64,000 nucleotides of DNA from Denitrovibrio acetiphilus DSM 12809 (GTDB lineage Bacteria > Chrysiogenota > Deferribacteres > Deferribacterales > Geovibrionaceae). The stretch lies in the NCBI RefSeq assembly GCF_000025725.1, contig NC_013943.1, positions 2,914,001 to 2,978,000 of the forward strand, written 5' to 3'. How positions within the stretch are numbered: position 1 is the first letter of the stretch; each line of letters opens with the position of its first letter. The notes beneath the pieces were generated by a model, which saw only the letters and a list, made by a program, of their open reading frames with translations, was not told where the DNA came from and made no database searches. Positions 35,740-44,807 of this stretch are shown here, piece after piece. The position numbers and the translations under genes were made by a program.

Positions 35740-37575
35740 ATGTATGACCAACTGAAAAAACTCGAAGCACCGGAAAAAGTTATAAATAATGCTGACAAAC
35801 TGCTGAAACCAACCTCATATGATATACGGGCATACGTTGGAGAACCTGGAAATTTTTTCTCTGATGATGCTGTCTTCACTCCTCAGTCAGCAGAGGTGAT
35901 AGGCAAAATACTAGGATCACAGGAATTCATACTTAAAACAGGCGTAAGAATGAGCCTCAAAGTCGGTGAAGCCATTGTCATAGGCTATGACAACGGTCCG
36001 ACATCAGAAGCACTGGCAAAAGCCATGGCGAAGGGACTCATGGATATGGGTGTTAATGTATACGACATCGGTGTCGCATCCTCCGGTCAGGTCTACCAGA
36101 ACCAGAACCAGCTAGGGGCAATTGCTCACATACAAATAACGCGCTCACATGTAGAGGTTACAACAAACGGTGCCAAATTCGGCATATCCACTCAGGGAGT
36201 GCACACATATCTGCTGGAGCAGATGAACACATTCCTTAAAGAGAAATACCTTGTACGAAACGTACCCGAAGAACACAAAGGCATCACCCTCAATAAAAAA
36301 GAAGAGGGGCGCAAAGCATATTATGACAAAATGATATCTGTTTATGCTTCTTATTTCAAAAAACGCGACAACTCCATGGTGTGTGTCAACTTGTTCGGCG
36401 GAACCGGACTCCAATACAAAGAACTGTTCAAACAGATACTCGGCGAGCATTGCTCCATAATAGGGACTGACATAGATGTAAACAGCGGACAGGTGCTCGC
36501 AGACCCGACCCGCAAAGAGATGCTGGCAAAAGTTCCCGGGCTTTCAGAAGCACTCAAAGGAGGGAAGAGAGTGCACTCTTTTGACCTGGACGCAGACAGA
36601 GGATCCATTACGGAAGGCGCAGACGCCCTTGACTCTTCCGCAGACGGACATTATCTCGGCGACTCCCTTGCCTTCATACTTGCAGACTACAAGATGAAGA
36701 TAGCCATCCCTGAGCTGATGGCAAAACTGCAAGCAGAAAAAGTCAATGACAGAAACCTTAAGGCTATCGAAAAAGTGTGCAGCCGTTTCTATATCGATGC
36801 CAGATACACCGGAGCAGTTAAGCAGTATGTCGAAGATATGGGGGGAGAAACAATATTCCATCCGAAAGGGCACTCCCTCTGGAAAGAAACTATTACAGCC
36901 AATATGAAAACAATCTCCTCTTTGTCAGGATTTACAGACATTGCAGAATTCGCCAAAGAGACCGGATACAGAGACCTTCAGATTGAAGCAAGTCTTCATA
37001 TGTTCTCGACTGACACTGATGACGGCATCCCAAGAGACGATGCTGTTGAAAATATATTTATACTTGAACAGATAATCGACAGGTTATCAATAAACTCTCT
37101 TCATGCTTATTTCAGCTCCCTGCCTAAAAGATTTACCACCAAAGAGATAAGAACCGTGGCAGAAAATAACGAAAAGAAAGATTTAATAACAGCAGACGCT
37201 GTTAAACTGATAAAAAACCTATTTGCAGACAGAAAAGGATTCGACACAACCCTGTTTGAAGGGCAGATAAGGGTTGATTTCCCCGAAGGATTCATAATGT
37301 ACGGCATGTCCAACACTTCACCAAAGCTGACTTTCATGGCGGAAGGTGCAGACATGCAGATGCGTAATAATGCTCTGGCTTTCCTTTTGGGAATACATAA
37401 CGGTTTAAAAGAGAAATACGAAGATGCGTCACCGATGGATCTTGCAGAGAACAGCTTTTTCACTAACGATAAAACTTTTGAACTTAACAATCCGGACATT
37501 GTCACAATATCGGACAGCAGATTCATGACTTTTGCCGCACACTGCGGGATACGCCCGGAAGATATTAAACTATAA
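35740..37575 (+). CDS. Divergent phosphoglucomutase/phosphomannomutase family protein
   Basis: A 611-residue alpha-D-phosphohexomutase, longer than the usual 450-550. The opening SYDIRAYVG (26-34) is recognisable. The phosphoserine loop, normally TASHNP, reads TRSHVE (134-139) and keeps the serine (136) but loses the NP pair. The metal loop DLDADRGS (282-289) keeps the three aspartates. The C-terminal phosphate-binding loop reads YGMSNTSPKL, close to the RxSNTEP motif but lacking the Arg. So family membership is clear while substrate specificity is uncertain. It has its own candidate promoter and precedes the WecA-like gene by 141 bases, which suggests a role in surface-sugar supply. Confidence 0.8.
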   Translation: MYDQLKKLEAPEKVINNADKLLKPTSYDIRAYVGEPGNFFSDDAVFTPQSAEVIGKILGSQEFILKTGVRMSLKVGEAIVIGYDNGPTSEALAKAMAKGLMDMGVNVYDIGVASSGQVYQNQNQLGAIAHIQITRSHVEVTTNGAKFGISTQGVHTYLLEQMNTFLKEKYLVRNVPEEHKGITLNKKEEGRKAYYDKMISVYASYFKKRDNSMVCVNLFGGTGLQYKELFKQILGEHCSIIGTDIDVNSGQVLADPTRKEMLAKVPGLSEALKGGKRVHSFDLDADRGSITEGADALDSSADGHYLGDSLAFILADYKMKIAIPELMAKLQAEKVNDRNLKAIEKVCSRFYIDARYTGAVKQYVEDMGGETIFHPKGHSLWKETITANMKTISSLSGFTDIAEFAKETGYRDLQIEASLHMFSTDTDDGIPRDDAVENIFILEQIIDRLSINSLHAYFSSLPKRFTTKEIRTVAENNEKKDLITADAVKLIKNLFADRKGFDTTLFEGQIRVDFPEGFIMYGMSNTSPKLTFMAEGADMQMRNNALAFLLGIHNGLKEKYEDASPMDLAENSFFTNDKTFELNNPDIVTISDSRFMTFAAHCGIRPEDIKL

Positions 37576-37716
37576 TATATCTACAAATATTCGCATCATA
37601 TTATAAACATTAGTTGCTTTAAGATGGTTATTAATGCTAACTTTTGTTATGGAGTATTAAGCGTGGGTTTTTTATACCGGTAGGATGCCGGTTGTCATTA
37701 TCACGGAGCAGCTTAC

Positions 37717-39849
37717 ATGTTACTTATATATATGCTGACGGGATTTGCTGTCAGCCTGATAACTGTCCCATTTATAACGGCACTGGCAGCAAAGGCTCAG
37801 ATTGTTGATGTGCCCTGCGAAAGAAAGATACATATAGACAATATCCCTCTTCTGGGCGGGCTGGGTATTTTTGCCGCATATATCATAGTTATCCTGACCA
37901 TAGACTCATTCTCTGCTAAAACTTATGCACTTATAGCTGCTAACGTCATAATCATAATCACAGGCATGTTTGACGATGTATTTAGCCTGAACGCTCCTAA
38001 AAAACTTATCGGACAGGTTGCTGCTGCTGTCGTCATAATTCTCTTTACTGATTTCAGATTCACGATATCATCTTTCGACTATGCATTTCTCAGTTATCCA
38101 ATGGTTAATATCGCCTTCACACTCCTATGGGTAGTCGGTGTGACCAACGCTCTGAATCTGGTTGACGGAATGGACGGTCTCGCAGGCGGCATAGCTTTCA
38201 TGGCTTTTGGAGCTATGAGCTACGCGGCATACTCAAAAGGCTATGATTTCAACGCCTATGTGTGCATGGGACTAATGGGTGCAACTCTGGGCTTCCTGCG
38301 TTACAATATACCGCCGGCAAAAGTGTTTATGGGGGATACCGGCAGTCTGTTTCTCGGCTTCAACATTGCGGTGATGTCTATAGGAACATCCCATAAGAGT
38401 GGTACGGTTTTGTCAGTTCTCATTCCGATTATGTTTATCTCTCTGCCGCTTTTTGACACCATGCTTGCCATAGTTCGCCGTGCAATGAAAGGCAAAAACC
38501 CTATGAAAGCAGACAAAGAACATCTTCACCACAGGCTGCTCAGTCTGGAGTTTTCATCTGTTCAGACGCTGATGATATTTTACAGCCTCTCAATTCTGCT
38601 GATTGCTATATCCATATTTTCATTTCAGAAGCAGTTCATATGGGGAGCAATAATCATTCTGATGCTTTTATACATCTTCTTTCTGGTTCTGAAGCTGTTT
38701 CATCTGTTTGATGCAGGTAAAAAGATCCGGTCTCTTAATGAAAAAATGCGGAGAACTGCTGTCATCATAAGCAAACATAACATGGAGTACGATATTCGGA
38801 CTCAGCTTCTGGATATAGTAATTATGCTTGCGTCGTCAGCTATGATCACAAAATTTATATGGCACGAAATACTCATAAACTACACTCAGCTCGCTGCGGC
38901 AATAGCGTTCTGTATCTCCATGTTTGCTGTACTCACTTATAAAAGGGTTTCACATATTAAAAATCAGTTCGTATCGTTCGGTTTTTTCTGGTTTTTCTTT
39001 TATATGGTATTCATCTCTTACAAGTCCAGCTTCACAGCATTCGACTTTACTTGCCTCACAGTTTTATTTGTCTGCATAATATTTAAAATACTCATTCAGA
39101 AACAGATTGACCTTTTTGTTTCCAACCCTATGGAACTGATTATGTTCTTCTGCCTGATACTGATCTACCTTTTTACCAAAGCTCCTGCTGCTGATTTTTT
39201 AGCGATATCAGCGTTTGCATTCATTCTTTATTACGCAAACAAGTTTTACTTCAATGCAAAATCAGCACTCAACATATCATACACGGTTGTGCTTAGTGTA
39301 TTCCTTATCATCTTCACTATCAGCAGCTCGATGTCCATTGTCAACTCTGATTCTGGCGGGACTCCTGTGGCACTTACACCGGCACAGATCAAAAGCCTTC
39401 TTAAAGATTACACAAGGAACGGAGAGTATGAAAAAGCACATCAACTCCTCCTCGCCTATGAAGATAAAAGACCATTCACTATAATGAAAGCGTACTATAA
39501 AGGAGAGGGTGCTAAACTTTATTCAAACTTGGTTCTGGATGCTCTTCTGGCCGGGGACTTAGCCCTTTCAAATACTTATCTTAATGAGTTTCTGACAATC
39601 TTTCCTGACATGGTGGAAGAATTCTACGTTACAGTGGCGCCTATCCTCACAAGAGTTTCAAAACTCAACATAAGAGGTGCTGGGGATATACACATAGCTG
39701 GCATTTCAATTGACCAGATATCAAAGACTTATTCAGAAACACTTTTTGCGATGTCATCAAGATATGAGCATAAAGGCTTTGATAAACGCAGTCACAGCTA
39801 TAGCGAAATAGCTATGCTTCTGGAAGATATAGGTAAATCAGCAAAATAG
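37717..39849 (+). CDS. Enlarged WecA/MraY-type sugar-phosphate transferase
   Basis: A 710-residue membrane protein. The first half (about 1-335) is a complete WecA-like transferase, which moves a HexNAc-1-phosphate from UDP-sugar to undecaprenyl phosphate. Key motifs are LGGLGIF, NLVDGMDGLAGG, FMGDTGSLFLGF and the HLHHRLL loop. Standard WecA ends near 360 residues. Here a second part follows, with about six more membrane helices (about 370-545), then a soluble tail of about 160 residues (SGGTPVALTPAQIKSLLKDYTRNGEYEKA...) that looks helical and TPR-like. GGAG is eight bases before the ATG. The tail's function is unknown. Confidence 0.88.
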   Translation: MLLIYMLTGFAVSLITVPFITALAAKAQIVDVPCERKIHIDNIPLLGGLGIFAAYIIVILTIDSFSAKTYALIAANVIIIITGMFDDVFSLNAPKKLIGQVAAAVVIILFTDFRFTISSFDYAFLSYPMVNIAFTLLWVVGVTNALNLVDGMDGLAGGIAFMAFGAMSYAAYSKGYDFNAYVCMGLMGATLGFLRYNIPPAKVFMGDTGSLFLGFNIAVMSIGTSHKSGTVLSVLIPIMFISLPLFDTMLAIVRRAMKGKNPMKADKEHLHHRLLSLEFSSVQTLMIFYSLSILLIAISIFSFQKQFIWGAIIILMLLYIFFLVLKLFHLFDAGKKIRSLNEKMRRTAVIISKHNMEYDIRTQLLDIVIMLASSAMITKFIWHEILINYTQLAAAIAFCISMFAVLTYKRVSHIKNQFVSFGFFWFFFYMVFISYKSSFTAFDFTCLTVLFVCIIFKILIQKQIDLFVSNPMELIMFFCLILIYLFTKAPAADFLAISAFAFILYYANKFYFNAKSALNISYTVVLSVFLIIFTISSSMSIVNSDSGGTPVALTPAQIKSLLKDYTRNGEYEKAHQLLLAYEDKRPFTIMKAYYKGEGAKLYSNLVLDALLAGDLALSNTYLNEFLTIFPDMVEEFYVTVAPILTRVSKLNIRGAGDIHIAGISIDQISKTYSETLFAMSSRYEHKGFDKRSHSYSEIAMLLEDIGKSAK

Positions 39850-39873
39850 ATAAATTATGAGTAGAATAACGGG

Positions 39874-39921
39874 AAAAACCTGATTACCGGAAGCGCTGCT
39901 TTATCACTTCCGGCTATCAGG
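39874..39921 (-). terminator. Terminator of lpxC overlapping its stop codon
   Basis: A long stem-loop: CCTGAT and CCGGAAG on one side pair with CTTCCGG and ATCAGG on the other (39879-39921), with two-base internal loops. On the minus strand five T residues follow. The lpxC stop lies within the stem. The converging WecA-like gene may use it too. Confidence 0.75.
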
Positions 39922-40825
39922 ACATCCCCTGTGGTTTGAGTTCTAGATTATTTATAAGTGCCGGGTCGATATCCGGCAGCTCAATGATTGAATAGAAATT
40001 CGCAGACTCAATAAGAGTTCTCGCAAAAAGATTGTTCAGGTTATGACCTGATTTATAAGCTCTGATGTGACCAAATATAGGATATCCGAGCAATGAGATG
40101 TCACCAACAAGATCAAGCATTTTATGACGTACAAACTCATCATTAAAACGCAAGCCCTCGGGATTCAGGACATCTTTGCCGTCGATCACCACCGCAGTAT
40201 CAAGACCGCCGCCTTTAGCAAGCCCCATCTGCCACAATTGCTCCACTTCGTTTTTAAAACCGAACGTGCGGGCAGGAGCCAGCTCTTTTGAAAAGCTTTC
40301 AGGGGTAACGTTAAAGTACCCTTTCTGCTGACCAATGGACTCATTTTCAAATTCTATATCAAAGGTTACTTTAAAAAAACGTGAAGGGATAATCTCTATC
40401 CATTTACCGTCCTTTTCAAGTCTGATACGTTTTTTAAATTTGATGAATTTTCTTGCTTTTGCCTGTTCAACGATTCCGGCATCAAGTATCGCATTAACAA
40501 ATGCAGTAGCTGAACCGTCGAAAACAGGAACTTCAGGACCTCTGACATCTATCTTTGCATTGTCGACACCAAGACCGTAAAGAGCTGCCATAAGGTGTTC
40601 TATGGTGCTGATAGTCTGATTCCCGCACTGGATAGTAGTTGCCAGCTGCGTTGAGGTTACGGTATATGGAGAAACCCTTGTATACTCGCTCTCAGTGTCA
40701 GATCTTCTGAAGCAGATACCTGTATCAGGATATGCAGGATGTATAGTAACCTGCATCTTTTCACCGGTATGCAACCCTATACTTTCCATCTCAATTGTAT
40801 TTTTCAGCGTTCTCTGCTTCATCAT
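39917..40825 (-). CDS. lpxC: UDP-3-O-acyl-N-acetylglucosamine deacetylase
   Basis: This 302-residue zinc enzyme commits sugar to lipid A and so proves a lipopolysaccharide outer membrane. It opens TLKNTIEMESIGLHTGE. Zinc ligands are in TIEHLMAALYGLGVDNA (His) and FVRHKMLDLVGDISLLGYPIFGHIRAYKSGHNLN (His and Asp, then the catalytic His). Two ATG codons are adjacent (40825 and 40822); GGGGG just upstream fits the second slightly better. A strong sigma70-type promoter with a 5' stem-loop lies 90-150 bases upstream, and a terminator follows, so it is monocistronic. Confidence 0.96.
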   Translation of the reverse strand: MMKQRTLKNTIEMESIGLHTGEKMQVTIHPAYPDTGICFRRSDTESEYTRVSPYTVTSTQLATTIQCGNQTISTIEHLMAALYGLGVDNAKIDVRGPEVPVFDGSATAFVNAILDAGIVEQAKARKFIKFKKRIRLEKDGKWIEIIPSRFFKVTFDIEFENESIGQQKGYFNVTPESFSKELAPARTFGFKNEVEQLWQMGLAKGGGLDTAVVIDGKDVLNPEGLRFNDEFVRHKMLDLVGDISLLGYPIFGHIRAYKSGHNLNNLFARTLIESANFYSIIELPDIDPALINNLELKPQGMS

Positions 40826-40916
40826 GCCCCCATCAACAAGAGATTAAAGCAATATATATGCCAATCTCTGAAGCCTATCAAACAGAACGTTTGCAATCTT
40901 GTTGTAGACAAAATGT

Positions 40917-40941
40917 AACAGGTTTGGTTCAAAAGCCTGTT
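40917..40941 (-). promoter_or_regulatory. 5' leader stem-loop of lpxC mRNA
   Basis: AACAGG (40917-40922) pairs with CCTGTT (40936-40941) around a 13-base loop. It sits at the predicted transcript start, seven bases past the -10 box, so the mRNA would open with a hairpin that could affect stability. Confidence 0.45.
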
Positions 40942-40947
40942 GTTTTT

Positions 40948-40976
40948 TTTATACAGTGTACATATATATCTGACAA
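40948..40976 (-). promoter_or_regulatory. Sigma70-type promoter of lpxC
   Basis: On the minus strand TTGTCA (40976-40971) and TATAAA (40953-40948) are spaced by 17 bases, the ideal distance. The expected start near 40941 gives a leader of about 115 bases before the lpxC ATG. Confidence 0.65.
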
Positions 40977-41133
40977 ACAATAATTTCTTATTAAAAATAA
41001 TTCCACTCAAATGACAATATCAGCTTGAATATGGAAATATCAAGGAAAAATTCAGCTGCTGCAACATACAACTAACTTACATAAATTTTACAACACTGTC
41101 ATTTGCCAAACCATTTTATTTTTTCAAATATGA

Positions 41134-42468
41134 CTAATAGTTACCTTTCGCAATATCACGAAACTGCATAAACTCCTTTATGAAAGCAAGCTCGATGTCT
41201 GCTGTGGCACCGTGTCTGTGTTTGGATATTATAACTTCCGCCACACCGGGTTTCAGACACTTATCTTTCGAATATACTTCATCACGGTACAAAAAGATGA
41301 TCATATCCGCATCCTGCTCAATGGCTCCTGACTCACGAAGGTCGGAGATAAGAGGACGTTTGTCCTGCCTCTGCTCCACACCACGGTTAAGCTGCGAAAG
41401 AGCTACTACTGGAATGTTCAGCTCTTTTGCCAGTGCCTTAAGCGACCTCGAAATATCAGAAATCTGCTGTTCCCTGTTATCACCTTTGGTGGAGCTCATA
41501 AGTTGAAGGTAATCCACAAATACGAGGTCAAGTCCGTGCTCACGCTTTATACGTCTGCATTTTGCACGAAGCTCGAGCGGGTTGATAGCTGGCGTATCAT
41601 CAAGGAAAAAGTTTATACCGGAGAGCTCACCACCAACCGAACTTAGCTTCTGCCAGTCCTCCATTGTAAAGTGACCACTCCTAAGCTTTGCGGATTCTAT
41701 CTGCGCTGTGGCAGACAAAAGCCTCTGCACGAGCTGTTGAGATGACATCTCAAGAGTAAAAAAAGCAACGGATTTATTATCATCGCTGTATGCTGCATTA
41801 AGTGCAACGTTCAGAGCAAAAGCTGTCTTACCCATACCGGGACGACCTGCAATGATAATGAGGTCAGACGGCTGTAAACCGCTTGTAAGGTCGTTAAAGT
41901 CTTTAAAACCGGTAGTAACGCCGGAAAGTATATTTTTATTCTGATAAAGCCGGTCAAGACTGTCGATTGTCTGCGGTATAAGAGAGCCTATGGAGCGCGC
42001 ATTGGAATTCAGCTTCTTCTCAGCAAGGCTGAATATGCGCTTTTCGGCCGACTCCACCACATCTTCCACATCCCCTTCAACATCATAGCAAGTGTCGGAT
42101 ATTTCAGCGGACATACCTATAAGCTGCCGAAGCACGGATTTATCACGGACAGTATCCGCATAATGCGCAACATTTGCAGAGGAGGGGAGTATATCCACCA
42201 GTGAAGACACGTAGTCCACACCGCCGGCTTTGGAAAGTTCCTCATCTGTCATCGAGCCGAGGAGCGTCACCACGTCAACAGGCTTACCCTGCTCCTGAAG
42301 TCTCAGTATTCTGGAATAAATATACTGATGACCGGGGATATAAAAATCCTCAGACTTAACTTTATCAATGACCTTGTCCAGAGCTTGTTCGTCAATGAGT
42401 ATCGCAGCAATAACAGCCTGCTCCGCCTCTTTGTTATGGGGCGGAACTCTTCTAATGCTATCAGTCAT
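41134..42468 (-). CDS. dnaB: Replicative DNA helicase DnaB
   Basis: A 444-residue hexameric 5'-3' helicase of the replication fork. The N-terminal DnaB domain starts at VPPHNKEAEQAVIAAIL (8-24). The RecA-like motor has Walker A IIAGRPGMGKTAFAL, Walker B LVFVDYLQLM, and SQLNRGVEQRQDKRPLISDLRESGAIEQDAD for motif H4. Length is standard. It begins one base after the rplI stop, giving the conserved rplI-dnaB pair. Here the pair continues directly from recA-recX. No intein is present. Confidence 0.96.
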   Translation of the reverse strand: MTDSIRRVPPHNKEAEQAVIAAILIDEQALDKVIDKVKSEDFYIPGHQYIYSRILRLQEQGKPVDVVTLLGSMTDEELSKAGGVDYVSSLVDILPSSANVAHYADTVRDKSVLRQLIGMSAEISDTCYDVEGDVEDVVESAEKRIFSLAEKKLNSNARSIGSLIPQTIDSLDRLYQNKNILSGVTTGFKDFNDLTSGLQPSDLIIIAGRPGMGKTAFALNVALNAAYSDDNKSVAFFTLEMSSQQLVQRLLSATAQIESAKLRSGHFTMEDWQKLSSVGGELSGINFFLDDTPAINPLELRAKCRRIKREHGLDLVFVDYLQLMSSTKGDNREQQISDISRSLKALAKELNIPVVALSQLNRGVEQRQDKRPLISDLRESGAIEQDADMIIFLYRDEVYSKDKCLKPGVAEVIISKHRHGATADIELAFIKEFMQFRDIAKGNY

Positions 42469-42469
42469 A

Positions 42470-42913
42470 TCAGTCTGCTTTCACTATAACCTTCACATGG
42501 GCGTTAATATCCATGAAGATTTTCACTTTCACACTGAATTCACCGGGTTCTTTTATCGGGTCTTTAAGGGCGATATCTTTCTTGTCTATCTCCAGCCCTG
42601 CATCTGCGAGAGCCTTTGCTATCTCAGATGATGTGATGGCTCCGTAAAGCTTGCCTGTATCGCCGCCCTTGCCAACGATAGTCACGCCGACTTTATTCAG
42701 CTTTTCAGCAAGTTCTCTTGCCTCAGCTATCTTTTTGTCTTCACGCTCTTTGTTTTTCTGTTTTTTCTCTTCCAGAGCCTGAATATTTGCGGATGTCGCT
42801 TCCAGAGCAAGCTTCTTTTTAAAAAGAAAGTTCTTAGCGTATCCGTCTTTCACATCTTTTATTTCGTCTCTTTTAGCTACACCTTTTACATTATCCAGAA
42901 ATATTACTTTCAT
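42470..42913 (-). CDS. rplI: 50S ribosomal protein L9
   Basis: A 147-residue two-domain ribosomal protein binding 23S rRNA. The N-terminal rRNA-binding domain is [30 protein letters not shown], with the conserved Gly and KNFL. A long central helix ([19 protein letters not shown]) follows. The C-terminal domain has [15 protein letters not shown]. Its ATG overlaps the recX stop (ATGA). Usually rplI follows rpsF-rpsR, but those genes are not here. Confidence 0.96.
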   Translation of the reverse strand: MKVIFLDNVKGVAKRDEIKDVKDGYAKNFLFKKKLALEATSANIQALEEKKQKNKEREDKKIAEARELAEKLNKVGVTIVGKGGDTGKLYGAITSSEIAKALADAGLEIDKKDIALKDPIKEPGEFSVKVKIFMDINAHVKVIVKAD

Positions 42914-43446
42914 CTGTCAAGCTCCTCGTCAATTATTCTCTTTACTTCGTCTATGCTGTGCCCTTTGCGGTAAAAGTGCGCCGTGCACTTCTGTCTAAGT
43001 TCGTAAGGGTCTTCAATATTCTTTCTTTCAAGAAACCTTGCCACGAATTCTTTCAGAATTACGTGTCGGTTAATATGACTTTTTTCACAGATTTCGTCAA
43101 TATCGGAGAGATCATCATTAAGTCCTTTATCATAAAGGTCACCGGATATTCTATAAGAACCGTATCCACTGCGCACGCGGGAGGCAATATAAACTTCCCT
43201 GTACCTGTCGTCATCCAGATATCCGTATTCTTTCAGCTTCGCAACTGTTGTATCCGCTTCTTCCTCTCCGAAATGTTCTGTGATTTTTTTCCTCAGATCC
43301 TTTTCGGAATAGTCCTTTTTGGCAAGTACACGAGAGGCGTACTCAAGACCGGTTTTGCTTCTTATCTTTCGTTTATAATACATACACTGCCAGAGCGAAA
43401 GGTGTTTATATTTCCGGAAGCGGGCAGATAATTGCGCGAAAAGCAC
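42910..43446 (-). CDS. recX: RecX regulatory protein
   Basis: A helical regulator that binds RecA filaments and usually inhibits them. RecX repeats are seen: [50 protein letters not shown], and the C-terminal [20 protein letters not shown]. The start is uncertain. GTG at 43446 gives 178 residues and has AGG close upstream; ATG at 43383 gives 157 residues, nearer to the family norm, but has a poor ribosome-binding site. It lies 25 bases after recA, the classic recA-recX pair, and is coupled to rplI. Confidence 0.9.
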   Translation of the reverse strand: MLFAQLSARFRKYKHLSLWQCMYYKRKIRSKTGLEYASRVLAKKDYSEKDLRKKITEHFGEEEADTTVAKLKEYGYLDDDRYREVYIASRVRSGYGSYRISGDLYDKGLNDDLSDIDEICEKSHINRHVILKEFVARFLERKNIEDPYELRQKCTAHFYRKGHSIDEVKRIIDEELDR

Positions 43447-43471
43447 TTAACCTGTCCGCCGCCGTAATCAT

Positions 43472-44500
43472 TTATTTTTTCTTTTCATCTTCAGGGGGGA
43501 GGATTATCGGCTCAATCATACCAAGCTTAGTTCGTATTTTATCCTCTATCTCCTGAGCTATCTCAGGGTTTTCCTTCAGATAAGTTCTGGAGTTCTCTTT
43601 CCCCTGTCCGAGCTTCGCATCGTTATAGCTGAACCATGCTCCAGCCTTATTGACAAAACCTGCGTCAACACCCATATCAATAAGCAGTCCCTCACGGGAA
43701 ACACCGACACCATAAAGGATATCGAATTCTGCTGTTTTGAACGGCGGTGCAACTTTGTTTTTAACAACTTTAGCAAGACCGTGATTACCAACAACTTCTT
43801 CTTTCTCTTTCAGAGCCTGAGTTTTTTTGATCTCCAGTCTCATGGAAGCATAGAACTTAAGGGCGTTACCGCCTGTTGTTGTTTCCGGGTTTCCATAGAC
43901 AACACCGATCTTAGACCTTGTCTGGTTAATGAAGACAAGTGTGGTTTTTGATTTATTTACAATACTGGTGAGCTTTCTGAGTGCCTGAGACATAAGCCTT
44001 GCCTGAAGCCCCATGTGGGAGTCGCCCATTTCACCTTCGATCTCTGCACGTGGCGTAAGTGCCGCAACGGAATCCACAACGATTATGTCGATGGCACCGC
44101 TTCTTACAAGTGTTTCTGTTATTTCAAGAGCCACCTCGCCACTGTCCGGCTGCGACACAATGAGGTTATCAGTATCGACACCGATAGCTTTTGCATAGAT
44201 AGGGTCAAGAGCATGTTCTGCATCAACAAATGCCGCCGCCCCGCCAAGTTTCTGTGCTTCTGCAATGGCATGGAGTGCGATGGTTGTCTTACCGGAGGAT
44301 TCCGCACCGTAAATCTCTATGATACGTCCGCGCGGAAAACCGCCAACACCAAGTGCAATGTCAAGAGACAGTATACCCGAAGGGATGACAGGGAGCTTTT
44401 CCACCGGTTTATCGCCAAGGCGCATGACAGCACCTTTTCCAAAGTCTTTCTCAATTTTGCCCATAGCTGCGTCTAAGGCTTTCTGCTTATCCTGATCCAT
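43472..44500 (-). CDS. recA: Recombinase RecA
   Basis: A 342-residue strand-exchange ATPase for homologous recombination and SOS induction. Walker A is [13 protein letters not shown]; loop L1 region is [24 protein letters not shown]2 region is [25 protein letters not shown]. The C-terminal tail is acidic/lysine mixed. Two ATGs are adjacent; the second (44500) has GGAGGA at better spacing. No SOS operator of the GAAC-N4-GTTC or CTGT-N8-ACAG type was seen upstream. A 3' fragment of thpR lies 37 bases upstream, the relic of a cinA-thpR-recA order. Confidence 0.97.
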   Translation of the reverse strand: MDQDKQKALDAAMGKIEKDFGKGAVMRLGDKPVEKLPVIPSGILSLDIALGVGGFPRGRIIEIYGAESSGKTTIALHAIAEAQKLGGAAAFVDAEHALDPIYAKAIGVDTDNLIVSQPDSGEVALEITETLVRSGAIDIIVVDSVAALTPRAEIEGEMGDSHMGLQARLMSQALRKLTSIVNKSKTTLVFINQTRSKIGVVYGNPETTTGGNALKFYASMRLEIKKTQALKEKEEVVGNHGLAKVVKNKVAPPFKTAEFDILYGVGVSREGLLIDMGVDAGFVNKAGAWFSYNDAKLGQGKENSRTYLKENPEIAQEIEDKIRTKLGMIEPIILPPEDEKKK

Positions 44501-44536
44501 CATTCCTCCATGTATATACTAATCAATTATCTGATC

Positions 44537-44794
44537 TTATAATACTTTATGCTTACAAACCTCTCTGTGCAGCCGGGTATATACCGGTTCCTGCTGAGTG
44601 AGAGAACTTTTATACAGCACAATTGATTCTACATGAAAATCTGTGGTTTGAAAAGCCGCCTGACATGATTTGATAAAATTATTCAGACCGGATTTATCTT
44701 TGATATTCCGTATACGGCATAAAGTTATATGCATACGGAAAGACTTGCTGTCAAACTTCAATCCCTTCCTTTGCAGAATCTCTGATAATCGCCC
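44537..44794 (-). pseudogene. thpR: 3' remnant of 2'-5' RNA ligase gene thpR (ligT)
   Basis: Only the C-terminal half of a 2H-phosphoesterase remains. It reads LSEILQRKGLKFDS, then the second HxTL motif HITLCRI, then DFHVESIVLYKSSL and PVYTRL, all typical of LigT/ThpR near the end. Homology extends upstream of any start codon until TAG at 44795-44797, so the 5' half with the first HxT motif is gone. The remnant ends 13 bases from the mannose-1-phosphate guanylyltransferase stop codon. It sits directly upstream of recA, where intact thpR lies in several bacteria (for example the cinA-ligT-recA operon of Deinococcus). Confidence 0.8.
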
Positions 44795-44807
44795 CTAAAA
44801 GCACGCA

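Larger units (their letters stand above)
40826..41133. other. lpxC leader and dnaB-lpxC spacer
   Basis: A 308-base AT-rich stretch between the lpxC start and the dnaB stop. It contains the lpxC promoter and leader stem-loop listed separately. I see no ORF, tRNA or clear dnaB terminator in the remaining part (40977-41133). Confidence 0.6.

Noticed and set aside
40917-40950. Rho-independent terminator on the plus strand (stem plus eight T) near lpxC
   Set aside because: No plus-strand gene lies upstream, and the T run is part of the minus-strand -10 box TATAAA. The hairpin is better read as the lpxC mRNA leader.
44501-44536. SOS operator before recA
   Set aside because: Neither a GAAC-N4-GTTC nor a CTGT-N8-ACAG pattern could be found; other LexA motifs cannot be excluded by eye.
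44537-44761. A free-standing small gene of 74 residues upstream of recA
   Set aside because: ThpR homology continues upstream of the apparent TTG start, so it is a truncated gene and not a small ORF in its own right.
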